This document shows positions 35,142-43,037 of a stretch of 64,000 bases of DNA, one piece after another (position 1 is the stretch's first letter; every line of letters starts with the position of its first letter). The stretch is from contig NZ_JACIFV010000002.1 of the NCBI RefSeq assembly GCF_014197535.1, positions 186,001-250,000 of the forward strand, read 5' to 3'. The stretch is from Rhizobium aethiopicum (GTDB taxonomy: Bacteria; Pseudomonadota; Alphaproteobacteria; Rhizobiales; Rhizobiaceae). The translations under genes and the position numbers were made by a program. The notes beneath the pieces were generated by a model. It was not told the DNA's origin, ran no database searches, and saw only the letters and a program-made list of their open reading frames with translations.

Positions 35142-35564
35142 CCGAGCGCCCTTTCATCCGCGCCCGCATGTTCGCCGAGAGCGCTTCAACAGGATTCCAG
35201 CCGAGAATTCCAATACAGCGTTCGGCAATTCGGCGAGGGCTAGCCGCTGATCTTGCCGCTTCTGTGGTGGCATAGAGGGGCGTTATCCGAATTGGATTGA
35301 AATAAATCCGAGTTTTTTGAAAATATTGTTGAATTGACATGTTTAATTTCAGCTCTCGGTCGAGAGTATTAAGATATTTAATGGCGATTTGGGGTAAATT
35401 GGCTTAATTTCAGCAATTTTTTCGCGCAGAGCGTTCAAAGTTATCTGATGAATTCTAAATTATGCCGGACCTATATTTATATCCTGAACGGATTTAGGCG
35501 AATTAGATCAAATTTTCGACGCATTAATCGATAGGGTTGCGTGCAACAGCAGAAAGGAGAGACC
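35142..35564. other. AT-rich non-coding region before the methyltransferase gene
   Basis: No gene seen. It holds TTGACA at 35334-35339 without a convincing -10 element at the right distance, and a perfect inverted repeat CTCTCG-GT-CGAGAG at 35353-35366. It is clearly richer in A and T than the flanking genes and probably contains the control region of the following gene. Confidence 0.5.
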
Positions 35565-36197
35565 ATGTCCATCGAGCTAGACGCAACCACTTATATTCAC
35601 GCCAAACCGACAACCGCGCACTCCTACATCTTGCCCAAGATCTTCGATGTACTGGGGGATCATTTCGACGGTTCTGCGGAAAATGACGTCTTCGATCTCG
35701 GATGCGGCACCGGCGGTGCCGCTGCGGCTCTTGCGAAAGCAGGATATGATGTCGTCGGCGTCGATCCCTCCAGCGACGGGATCGGCAAGGCCAATATCCG
35801 TCATCCAGGTCTGGCGCTGAGCGTCGGTTCTGCCTATGACGACCTGTCCCGGGATTATGGCAGTTTCAGTGCCGTTATCAGCCTGGAGGTCGTCGAGCAT
35901 GTCTACGATCCGAAGAGCTTCACCTCGACGATGTTTGATCTCGTCAAGCCGGGCGGCATCGCGGTGATATCGACGCCCTATCACGGCTATCTGAAGAATC
36001 TTGCACTGGCTGCGACGGGAAAAATGGACGATCACTTCATGCCGTTGAAGGATCATGGGCATATCAAGTTCTGGTCGAAAAACACATTGCGCACACTGTT
36101 GCTGGAGACCGGCTTCGATAACGTCCGTTTCGAATATGTTGGAAGAATTCCTGCCTTTGCCAAATCAATGATCGCCGTCGCCGACAAGCCGCTTTAG
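35565..36197 (+). CDS. Class I SAM-dependent methyltransferase
   Basis: A 210-aa enzyme with motif I FDLGCGTGGAAAAL (about residues 40-53), acidic motif II VVGVDPSSDGI and motif III-like VISLEVVEHVYDP, close to UbiG/Coq5-type small-molecule methyltransferases. ATG 35565 is preferred (AAAGGAGAG upstream) over the open frame from 35541. It stands 160 bases before the XRE-led operon and may or may not belong with it; methylation of a glycan or of a peptide are both possible. Confidence 0.78.
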   Translation: MSIELDATTYIHAKPTTAHSYILPKIFDVLGDHFDGSAENDVFDLGCGTGGAAAALAKAGYDVVGVDPSSDGIGKANIRHPGLALSVGSAYDDLSRDYGSFSAVISLEVVEHVYDPKSFTSTMFDLVKPGGIAVISTPYHGYLKNLALAATGKMDDHFMPLKDHGHIKFWSKNTLRTLLLETGFDNVRFEYVGRIPAFAKSMIAVADKPL

Positions 36198-36360
36198 CCG
36201 GTCGGCGCGACATTGCGCCGTTCGCCGCAGTAGTCCGGAGGTTGTTTCTACTGCGTGCTGTGCAAAAAAAACCGTGATGAAATATTTACTTTTAGTTGCA
36301 TTCTTGCTTAAACTCTCCATTATACAGCGGGCGTATTGATGAAGCGGGAGACTTAAGCAG

Positions 36361-36786
36361 ATGAAGGCCAAATCGCCGAACTCCATCGATGTCTATGTTG
36401 GCAACCGCGTGAGAGTTCGGCGAAAGACGCTCGGCATGACCCAGCATGGTTTGGCCGAACTTCTTGGCATCACCTTCCAACAGATTCAAAAATACGAAAA
36501 AGGAACGAACCGGATCGGCGCCAGCCGCCTTCAGCGCATTTCCGAGATCCTTCGCGTGCCGGTCGGCTTCTTCTTCGAGAACGGCGGTTCCGGGCCGATC
36601 GAAGGCGAGACGAGCGAATTGAACAAGTTTTTGTCCTCGAAGGAAGGGCTCGCGCTCAATAAAGCGTTCATCGCCATCGAGGATCCCAACATCAGGCAGA
36701 AGCTGGTGGCGTTGGCCAAAAGTCTGGCGATGACGGGATTGCCTGACGTCGATAGCGACCTGCAGGATCCGGTTGTACACAACTGA
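36361..36786 (+). CDS. XRE-family transcriptional regulator
   Basis: A 141-aa protein with a Cro/C1 helix-turn-helix at about residues 14-68 (VRVRRKTLGMTQHGLAELLG and ITFQQIQKYEKGTNRIGASRL), the type common in rhizobia (PraR-like group). The C-terminal 70 residues are helical and probably dimerise. It opens a plus-strand operon: the SARP-like gene begins nine bases after its stop. A possible promoter TTGCAT (36296) and TATACA (36321) has a long 19-base spacer, so it is doubtful or needs an activator. Confidence 0.85.
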   Translation: MKAKSPNSIDVYVGNRVRVRRKTLGMTQHGLAELLGITFQQIQKYEKGTNRIGASRLQRISEILRVPVGFFFENGGSGPIEGETSELNKFLSSKEGLALNKAFIAIEDPNIRQKLVALAKSLAMTGLPDVDSDLQDPVVHN

Positions 36787-36795
36787 GGATGGATC

Positions 36796-38640
36796 GTGCT
36801 TCATCTGCAGACATTCGGCGATCTGCGGCTGACTGAGTCGGATGGCGAGCCGGTTCGCTATCCGATCAAAGGTCTGTTGATGATGGCCCACATCTATGCG
36901 GGTGCGAGCCATGAACTCAGCCGTTATGAACTGGCCCAGTTTCTATGGAGCGACGTCGAGCCCGAATTGGCGCGGCTCAATTTGCGCAAAATGCTATCCC
37001 GCATCCGCGAGATGGACGGCGGACGCACTGACATAGCTTTCGATTTCACTGCCACGACGGTGTGCCTCAACAAGCAGGTGGTTTCCAGCGATTTGGATGT
37101 CTTTCGGGCCGGCGGCCCGCCGCTGGATCGACTACAGGCGATCGCCGAATCGACGCAGCGCGGTTTCATCGGAAATATCAAGCCGGCGACAAAGCAGATA
37201 GATGCCTGGATCAGGGCGCAGCGGGACGCCCATGCGCTGCAATTGCGTCAAGCATTGCTGGAGGCGTTGCCCGATGTGCAAAAGCCGGGCGCGGCGCGCA
37301 TCATTTCCAGCGCCGCCCTGCAAATCCTCGAGCGGGATCCGAATGACGAGCAGGTCAGGGCATTGCTGCATCGGCTATCCGGCGGCGCATCGTTCGGCGA
37401 GAGATTGCCGGAAGGCGGCGGCCAAGCAAGGGTGGAGGTGAAGCGTCCCGAGCCCGGCAGCCAGTCGACCAATATTGAACACATATCGCCGATCCCGCGG
37501 ATCCTTCCCCGTCTGGTGTTACTTCCCCCGACGGCGAAGCACGCCGATGCCGGACTTGCACTTGCCAACGCCCTGATCGAAGACGTCACAATCGAACTCT
37601 GTGCGCTTCGGCATATTTCCATCGTCGCTCCGCATACGGCCGGACAGATCCGCCGCGACTCCGAAAAAGCGACGGTGGTCGCCAGGCACTCGATCACGTA
37701 TCTTCTCGACACCCGATTTTCCGAAGAGGGATTGTTCGCCCAGCTGATCTATTTCCCCACCGATGAGATCGTCTGGGCCAATCGCTTTAAGATGACCCCC
37801 GATATATTGCCGCGTCAAAGGCGCGTTCTCGCCCAGCAGTTGACCGAATCGGTGGCGCGTGAGCTGGCTGAAAACGAGGAGGAACGGCTACGTTTCGAAG
37901 CCAATCCTGAGGCGTATCACGCCTATCTCATCGGCTCCAGCCTGATGAGCAAGCTGACGCTGCCGCATATCCGCCGGGCAAGGAAGGCGTTCAAACAGTC
38001 GCTGTCGCATAGGTCGGATTTCTCTCCGTCATTTACCGGGCTGGCAAGAACTTTCACCAGCGAGTGGCTCGTGACGGCGCAGGGAAACAATGAACTGCTG
38101 CACCTGGCGGAGCAGCATGCGCTTCGCGCAATCGAACGAGATCCGGGATCGGCGGCGGGCCATCGCGAGCTCGGGGTCACCAGACTTTATCTTGGTGATG
38201 TGGATGCCAGCGTTGCAGCCCTTCATCTGGCGGAAGAGCTCAGTCCGCATTTTGCCGATGTCATCTACAGCCATGCCGACACGCTTGTGCATGCATCCCG
38301 CCCCGGCGACGCGCTCGCCAAGATCAGAAAGGCAATTTCGCTCAATCCGATTGCGCCTGACGCCTATCTCTGGTGTGCCGCGGGAGCAAGTTTCTTCCTG
38401 GAACAGTATGAGGAGGCCATCGCCTATGTCGAGGCGATGAAAGACAAAGCGCCGGCCCATCGTATCGCCGCGGCCAGTTGCGCAATGATCGGCGATCGAA
38501 AACGGGCACTCTTCCATCGGCAGCGCGCCGAAAGCATCAATCCGGTGTTCGACGTCGAGAAGTGGCTCGCCATCGTTCCCTTCAAGGAGCACTGGCAAAA
38601 AGAGCTATATCGGGAGGGCCTGTTGAAGGCTGGTTTTTAA
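36796..38640 (+). CDS. SARP/CadC-like winged-helix regulator with TolB-like and TPR domains
   Basis: A 614-aa multidomain protein from GTG 36796 (GAGGA upstream). Residues 1-95 form an OmpR/SARP-type winged helix (LHLQTFGDLRL, LARLNLRKMLSRIRE). Residues about 95-200 resemble the bacterial transcriptional activator (BTAD) domain. Residues about 235-350 are like the TolB/FlgO-like domain of adenylate-cyclase-type regulators (LPRLVLLPPT, SITYLLDTRF, IVWANRF). The rest is TPR (about 375-600). It probably senses a small molecule or partner and activates the genes downstream. The 70-aa peptide gene begins 20 bases after its stop. Confidence 0.8.
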   Translation: MLHLQTFGDLRLTESDGEPVRYPIKGLLMMAHIYAGASHELSRYELAQFLWSDVEPELARLNLRKMLSRIREMDGGRTDIAFDFTATTVCLNKQVVSSDLDVFRAGGPPLDRLQAIAESTQRGFIGNIKPATKQIDAWIRAQRDAHALQLRQALLEALPDVQKPGAARIISSAALQILERDPNDEQVRALLHRLSGGASFGERLPEGGGQARVEVKRPEPGSQSTNIEHISPIPRILPRLVLLPPTAKHADAGLALANALIEDVTIELCALRHISIVAPHTAGQIRRDSEKATVVARHSITYLLDTRFSEEGLFAQLIYFPTDEIVWANRFKMTPDILPRQRRVLAQQLTESVARELAENEEERLRFEANPEAYHAYLIGSSLMSKLTLPHIRRARKAFKQSLSHRSDFSPSFTGLARTFTSEWLVTAQGNNELLHLAEQHALRAIERDPGSAAGHRELGVTRLYLGDVDASVAALHLAEELSPHFADVIYSHADTLVHASRPGDALAKIRKAISLNPIAPDAYLWCAAGASFFLEQYEEAIAYVEAMKDKAPAHRIAAASCAMIGDRKRALFHRQRAESINPVFDVEKWLAIVPFKEHWQKELYREGLLKAGF

Positions 38641-38660
38641 CAATAGCTGAGGGGCAAACC

Positions 38661-38873
38661 ATGGCGAAAGCTGTCATTATAGGAATACCGGGCGAGGAAG
38701 GGCTTTGGCTCGCCGATCTCGACGCAGGCACCGTCAAACCGCTCAATCCGACGGGGGAATTGACGACGGCGAGCAGCCTGCGCAAAGCCGGCGGCATATT
38801 CGTGAAGGGCGTCGATTTGGCCGTCGCCGTTTCGTCGGCGCAGGTCGCGCTTTCCGGTCACGTCGACGGCTGA
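38661..38873 (+). CDS. 70-aa peptide, candidate YcaO-TfuA substrate
   Basis: A 70-aa protein from ATG 38661, with GAGGGG eight bases before it. It has no Cys, few aromatic residues, an acidic/hydrophobic N-terminal half (EEGLWLADLDAG) and a second half that starts after KAGG and is rich in Val, Ala, Ser and Gly (VKGVDLAVAVSSAQVALSG). The KAGG at residues 42-45 looks like a double-glycine leader end, but no peptidase-transporter is nearby. Position directly before ycaO, in the same frame, makes it the best candidate for a RiPP precursor or modified protein. No homologue is known to me; function is inferred from context only. Confidence 0.65.
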   Translation: MAKAVIIGIPGEEGLWLADLDAGTVKPLNPTGELTTASSLRKAGGIFVKGVDLAVAVSSAQVALSGHVDG

Positions 38874-38882
38874 GCCGGCATT

Positions 38883-40103
38883 CTGACGGACCGGTCGATA
38901 TATTCCGACAGGATCATATCGCCGCGGGAAACTCTTTCCCGCGTCGAGCCTTTTTTAGCTCGGTTCGGTATAACAAGAGTTGCACGACATACCGGGCTTG
39001 ATGACGTCGGAATTCCCGTCTGGTGCGCCTATACTCCGAATTCGCGCTCAATCGTGATTGCTCAGGGGAAGGGTCTGACCGATATCGGCGCCAAAGTATC
39101 CACCGTCATGGAAGCCGTGGAACGGGCAGTTGCCGGCGAGCCTTTCGTCGATCTTGTCCGCAGCACCTCGTTCGGTCTGCAGGCGATGGGGCACAAGATC
39201 GATACGCTGAGCTGCCTGATCGCCATGCATAAACCCGATCTCGGGCCGGACGAGGAGACGGAATGGGTGGCCGGCATCAATATCCTCACCGGCGAGACGA
39301 TTCATATCCCTTTTGAAGCGGTGCTGCTCGACCGCACGCGCGATGCGCGATACTGGATGTCATCTGACGGCTTGGCATCGGGAAATAATATCGAGGAGGC
39401 CGTTTTCCACGGTGTGCTCGAGCGGATCGAGCGGGATGCGCATGTACTATGGCAGGTTGGCGCGGAAAGGGATCGTTATGCCGGCTGCGTAGACCCCCGC
39501 GGCTTTCAGAATGATGCACTGACCGGGTTGATCGACAAGATCGAAAAATCAGGATTGGCGCTCCGGCTCTTCGATATCACAAGCGACATCGCCATTCCCT
39601 GTTTCACCGCCATTCTGGGGCCTGGGGGTTCCGTTCCAGGCCAGCGGGATCGCCACGGCGGCAGCGACATTCGCCTTGTCGAGGTGACCGGCGGTACGGG
39701 GGCCCATCCGTCTCCCGTGCGCGCGGCCATCCGAGCGGTAACGGAAGCCGCGCAATCCAGACTCACCTATATCAGCGGAGCCAGGGACGATATTTCTCCC
39801 GCCACGTTTTCGAGATCCTTGCCGCCGCTGATGCGGCGAGCCTTCGACGCAGTTCCCGTCTCGCCGGCTGCCGGTCCTGTCCACCACCGAACGCCGGGAC
39901 ATCGGGATCTGGCGCATTTGCTGCAGCATGTGCTGGAGGCTTTGCGAGACAAAGGGATCGGTTCGGTCATCGCCGTACGCCTCAGCGACGACACGCTTCC
40001 TTTTGGCGTCGTCAAGGTGGTTATCCCCGAACTCGAAAATCCGGAAGGGCCGCGTGCTCGCCAGTTTGGAACAAGGGCGCTCGCGAGAGCGATAGGTTTT
40101 TGA
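38883..40103 (+). CDS. YcaO-domain cyclodehydratase/thioamidation enzyme
   Basis: About 406 aa if translated from CTG 38883; the frame is open from 38874. YcaO proteins use ATP to activate a peptide-backbone amide. ATP/Mg-binding segments are visible: QGKGLTDIGAKVSTVMEAVER and ASGNNIEEAVFHGVLERIERD. The family's usual N-terminal block (SPRETLSRVEPFLARFGITR, then TGLDDVGIPVWCAYTPNSRS) is encoded upstream of the first standard start, GTG 39054, so that start is too late. No ATG, GTG or TTG exists in frame before it. Candidates are ATT 38880, CTG 38883, or read-through of the TGA at 38871. The stop overlaps tfuA by four bases. Confidence 0.85.
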   Translation: MTDRSIYSDRIISPRETLSRVEPFLARFGITRVARHTGLDDVGIPVWCAYTPNSRSIVIAQGKGLTDIGAKVSTVMEAVERAVAGEPFVDLVRSTSFGLQAMGHKIDTLSCLIAMHKPDLGPDEETEWVAGINILTGETIHIPFEAVLLDRTRDARYWMSSDGLASGNNIEEAVFHGVLERIERDAHVLWQVGAERDRYAGCVDPRGFQNDALTGLIDKIEKSGLALRLFDITSDIAIPCFTAILGPGGSVPGQRDRHGGSDIRLVEVTGGTGAHPSPVRAAIRAVTEAAQSRLTYISGARDDISPATFSRSLPPLMRRAFDAVPVSPAAGPVHHRTPGHRDLAHLLQHVLEALRDKGIGSVIAVRLSDDTLPFGVVKVVIPELENPEGPRARQFGTRALARAIGF

Positions 40104-40807
40104 AGTTCATTTTCGCGGGTCCCAGTCTTCCCGACGCAGCCTCACTTGCCGGCGAGGGGATACGGGTCCTGCCGCCCGCTACGCAGGGCGATGTTCTGGC
40201 TGTGGTGGAACAGGGTGCCAATGTCATCGGCCTGATCGATGGCGGTTTCGAATACGCTGCACCGGTCTGGCATAAGGAAATTCTGCATGCTCTTTCGCTT
40301 GGCGTGGCGGTCCTCGGGGCGGCAAGCATGGGCGCGCTACGCGCTGCGGAATGTCATTCATTCGGGATGATCGGGGTCGGCCGCATTTTCGAAGACTATC
40401 GGACGGGTCGGCTGGTCGACGATGCCGCCGTTGCGCTCGTGCACGCGCCGAGCGCGCTGGGCGGCAAGCCGCTGACGATGCCGCTCGTCAATGTCAGCGC
40501 CACGCTCGATGCCATGGAAAGGAATGAGTTGCTCCCAGATGGGCTGCGCCAAGTCATCGAAGACGCCGCGAGCGCAATATTTTTCAAGAGGCGGACGTGG
40601 CGGGCAATCGTCGAGCAATGCGCTGACGTAGCCGAGCCGGATCGCCCGCACCTTCTGGCCACCCTCGTGTCGCATTCCGTTGATCAAAAACGCATCGATG
40701 CGCTGGAATTGCTGGAGGTGGTGCAGTCGACCGCCGATATTCGCGTGAATGCCGATTTGTCCTGGAAACTGCGCGAAACCTCGTTCTCCACACGGTCCGC
40801 ATTGTGA
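40100..40807 (+). CDS. tfuA: TfuA-family partner of YcaO
   Basis: A 235-aa TfuA protein: FIFAGPSLP at the N-terminus, IGLIDGGFE, LGAASMGALRAAEC and GVGRIFEDYRTG, all family hallmarks. TfuA was first found with the peptide antibiotic trifolitoxin of Rhizobium. In archaea and in thioamidated RiPPs it partners YcaO to install thioamides in a peptide backbone, delivering sulphur or helping hydrolysis. TTG 40100 overlaps the ycaO stop (TTGA), so translation is coupled and a two-protein complex is likely. No trifolitoxin-type precursor (TfxA) is recognised here. Confidence 0.9.
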   Translation: MKFIFAGPSLPDAASLAGEGIRVLPPATQGDVLAVVEQGANVIGLIDGGFEYAAPVWHKEILHALSLGVAVLGAASMGALRAAECHSFGMIGVGRIFEDYRTGRLVDDAAVALVHAPSALGGKPLTMPLVNVSATLDAMERNELLPDGLRQVIEDAASAIFFKRRTWRAIVEQCADVAEPDRPHLLATLVSHSVDQKRIDALELLEVVQSTADIRVNADLSWKLRETSFSTRSAL

Positions 40808-40910
40808 AGCGAAGACGACGATCGTCACCGAGAGTTGTGTCACGCTTTTTTCACGGGCTCGACCACGTCAGCCCGCGTATCATTCCTTCCATTCGTTGGA
40901 GAAAATGGGC

Positions 40911-41159
40911 ATGGGCGTGACATCGACTATTAAGCTAGATGGAGATCCGGGGGCGAAAGACGCTCTGGACGAACTGGTTGCACTGGCACGGATGATCGCC
41001 TATGCGCGACAGGTTGCTCAGGATGTCAAACTGCAATTCGCGACGAATTGCCTCGACCTTGCTCTTGAGGCGGTGAAGCAGGAAGTCGGGGAGGGGCTGA
41101 CCAGAGAGTTGGCCGAATTGAGCTCTCCGGTTCCCCTGGTGAGCATAAAAAGTCATTAA
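40911..41159 (+). CDS. 82-aa helical protein, last gene of the ycaO-tfuA operon
   Basis: From ATG 40911 (GGAGA nine bases before; a second ATG at 40905 is too close to it). Strongly helical: ALDELVALARMIAYARQVAQD and LDLALEAVKQEVGEGLTREL. One Cys. No family recognised. It is 103 bases downstream of tfuA on the same strand with no terminator seen between, and it is directly followed by repeat copy D, which may end the transcript. It could be a second substrate, an immunity factor or a chaperone; none is shown. Confidence 0.55.
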   Translation: MGVTSTIKLDGDPGAKDALDELVALARMIAYARQVAQDVKLQFATNCLDLALEAVKQEVGEGLTRELAELSSPVPLVSIKSH

Positions 41160-41262
41160 AGCGCCGTGCGTCCTATCGGACGCACAAAGGACGCTTTAAC
41201 ATCCGATCTACGCATCGCGCTTTGCGAGAATCGATTGCGGTTCCGGGCCGATGCGCCGGGCG
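41159..41262 (+). repeat. Rhizobial dispersed intergenic repeat, copy D (best preserved)
   Basis: Starts at the stop of the 82-aa gene. It opens with a perfect hairpin GTGCGTCC-TATC-GGACGCAC (41166-41185), then AAAGGACGCTTTAACA, CGCATCGCGCTTTGCGAGAATCGATTGCGG and a tail ending CCGATGCGCC. The rest of the gap to 41645 has no gene or clear signal. Confidence 0.65.
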
Positions 41263-41645
41263 GCGCCTTGCTGCTTCAGAACTTTGGATAACCCGTGAAA
41301 ATTAACTTGGGCTTCGAGGTTATGAGCGCCCTTGTACCGGTGATGGGTCGCGAATAGTGGGGCTTGATCGGTTCAAGAGACGAGTGGTGCCGGGTGAATA
41401 CGAGCTGCCCTGCAGACTCAATGTATCGGCAATCATCTGAATTGTTAGCTTCGAAGAGGTCCCCGGCATTTCGCGGGCCGCCGGACGACTGCCGCTCGTT
41501 CAGAGCTTATTCGACGCCTTGCATAAAAGATAGGTTCAAATGAATGGTAAGCGGTTTCGTTGACGTTGTCTCCGGGCAAGGAGACGGCGACGATTGTCGT
41601 TTCAGCGGTCGTCTGCCGACCGGCCAGCCTGGCCGATCCTTGATC

Positions 41646-41852
41646 TCAATGGGTCAAATTGCGCTTCTGTGCCAGCAGTAAAATGTAATCGTCGGCAATG
41701 TCCGCGATGGCCATTGCGACTTCTGCCGGATCGCACCCCTCGACCTTCGTGTTTGCAATGAACTGATAAACCGCCTTCTCAATCTGTTTCCGGCAGATCA
41801 TCACGCGTTCATCATAACCAAATTCCGGAATCTGCGATGCCATATCACTCAT
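41646..41852 (-). CDS. Small conserved-looking protein of unknown function
   Basis: A 68-aa protein (MSDMASQIPEFGYDERVM at the start), mostly helical, with two Cys and no membrane helix. ATG 41852 has GAGGAG upstream on the minus strand and coding-like composition. It stands alone between the ycaO operon and an AT-rich gap. No family recognised. Confidence 0.55.
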   Translation of the reverse strand: MSDMASQIPEFGYDERVMICRKQIEKAVYQFIANTKVEGCDPAEVAMAIADIADDYILLLAQKRNLTH

Positions 41853-43037
41853 CAGGTCGGCTCCTCACTACTTACAGTGACCATGACACAAATTATAAGT
41901 TGAGCAAGCAAATGCTTTATGAACGGTTAATTCGACGGCGGGTGCGACCATTTCGACACAGGTTTGGTCATAAGCAGACATTCAGCCGTTGAATGAGGTG
42001 AGGTCTTTCGTGCCGGAGGTTCATCGTTCCATGTCGGGGGAGCCGCTCGATCGAAGCTGGTCTTCTCTTAGGCTGCGGCTTGTCGTTTCGAGGGTCTCGG
42101 CTCATCAGGAGAACTTGTCATGATCAGTCGAAGGCTGCCCTTATACCGATCTGGCCAGTGGCGTGATGAACGGTGATAATCATTTGATTTGCCGGCATAT
42201 TAAAGTTTCATTCGTCTCCAGATCATCATTCGTTGATGTTGAATTACGTCGCCAGGTCTTTGGAGCCGGCCAGTCCAGACACTGCCGGGCAATCGGTCGT
42301 GGCCGCCTCGTTTATAGTCACGCCGCTGCCGACAAGGGCAAATCGGAAATAACGTCGGCAGTTTTACTTTTTTCTGAAAGAATTCGTCGCTGTTCGCTGT
42401 GGGTTCAAAATTTAATAATCCCATGGATGAGTAAAGTATTAATAAAATTTTACCAAAAGGTAAAAATATTTATTTCACATAAAAGTTGTATTTAAATATC
42501 CATTATAAGCTGAATGAGGTTTGTCTAATAATTATTGGAGGATGTGGTAACCGAAACATAGTAGAGACAATGTGCTTGACTATAATTGATGATAATATCG
42601 CCTGTGTGACGACTTCTTGCTGTGCGCCGGGCCACTGAGTGGAAGCATTCGGCATTAATTGCAATGTTGGCCGAGACGATGCGCTGTAAAACGGCAGCCT
42701 TGGTTCTGTCGATATCGCGGATTTCTCGTCGTCCGACGCAGGATTCATCACTGTTTACTCTGCGCCAACCTTCGCAAGTGCGAGGACCCGCCGGGGTGGT
42801 GACGGGTCCTCGGGTAAGATTGCCTGCACAGTACGAAGATATGATTGCTGTTAAAGTCGATACTGTCACGGATTATTGTTGGGTAGTTATGTTTTCCCAC
42901 AATTTATTGTCTTATCGTTATGCCAATATTTGTATTTTTTTGAAGTTTGTACTTCAAAATAATGAGCTGGTCGCCGGCGGAGTGGAAAGCGCCGGCTTCC
43001 GAAGCATTTTCGTTCTCTCTCGATTGGCGGAGATGCT
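41853..43037. other. AT-rich intergenic region of about 1.2 kb without a supported gene
   Basis: Open frames here (for example plus-strand 42622-43293) lack a good ribosome site and family resemblance. Composition is much richer in A and T than the flanks, notably 42380-42550 and 42900-42960. It ends at the 3' end of a minus-strand GT2 gene. It may be decayed DNA at the border between two horizontally mobile glycan loci. I see no intact insertion-sequence ends. Confidence 0.55.

Noticed and set aside
39054-40103. YcaO starting at GTG 39054
   Set aside because: This start would drop the conserved N-terminal block including GIPVWCAYTPNSRS, which is encoded in frame directly upstream.
38661-40807. 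Complete trifolitoxin cluster
   Set aside because: Only YcaO and TfuA are shared; no TfxA-like precursor or other tfx genes are recognised.
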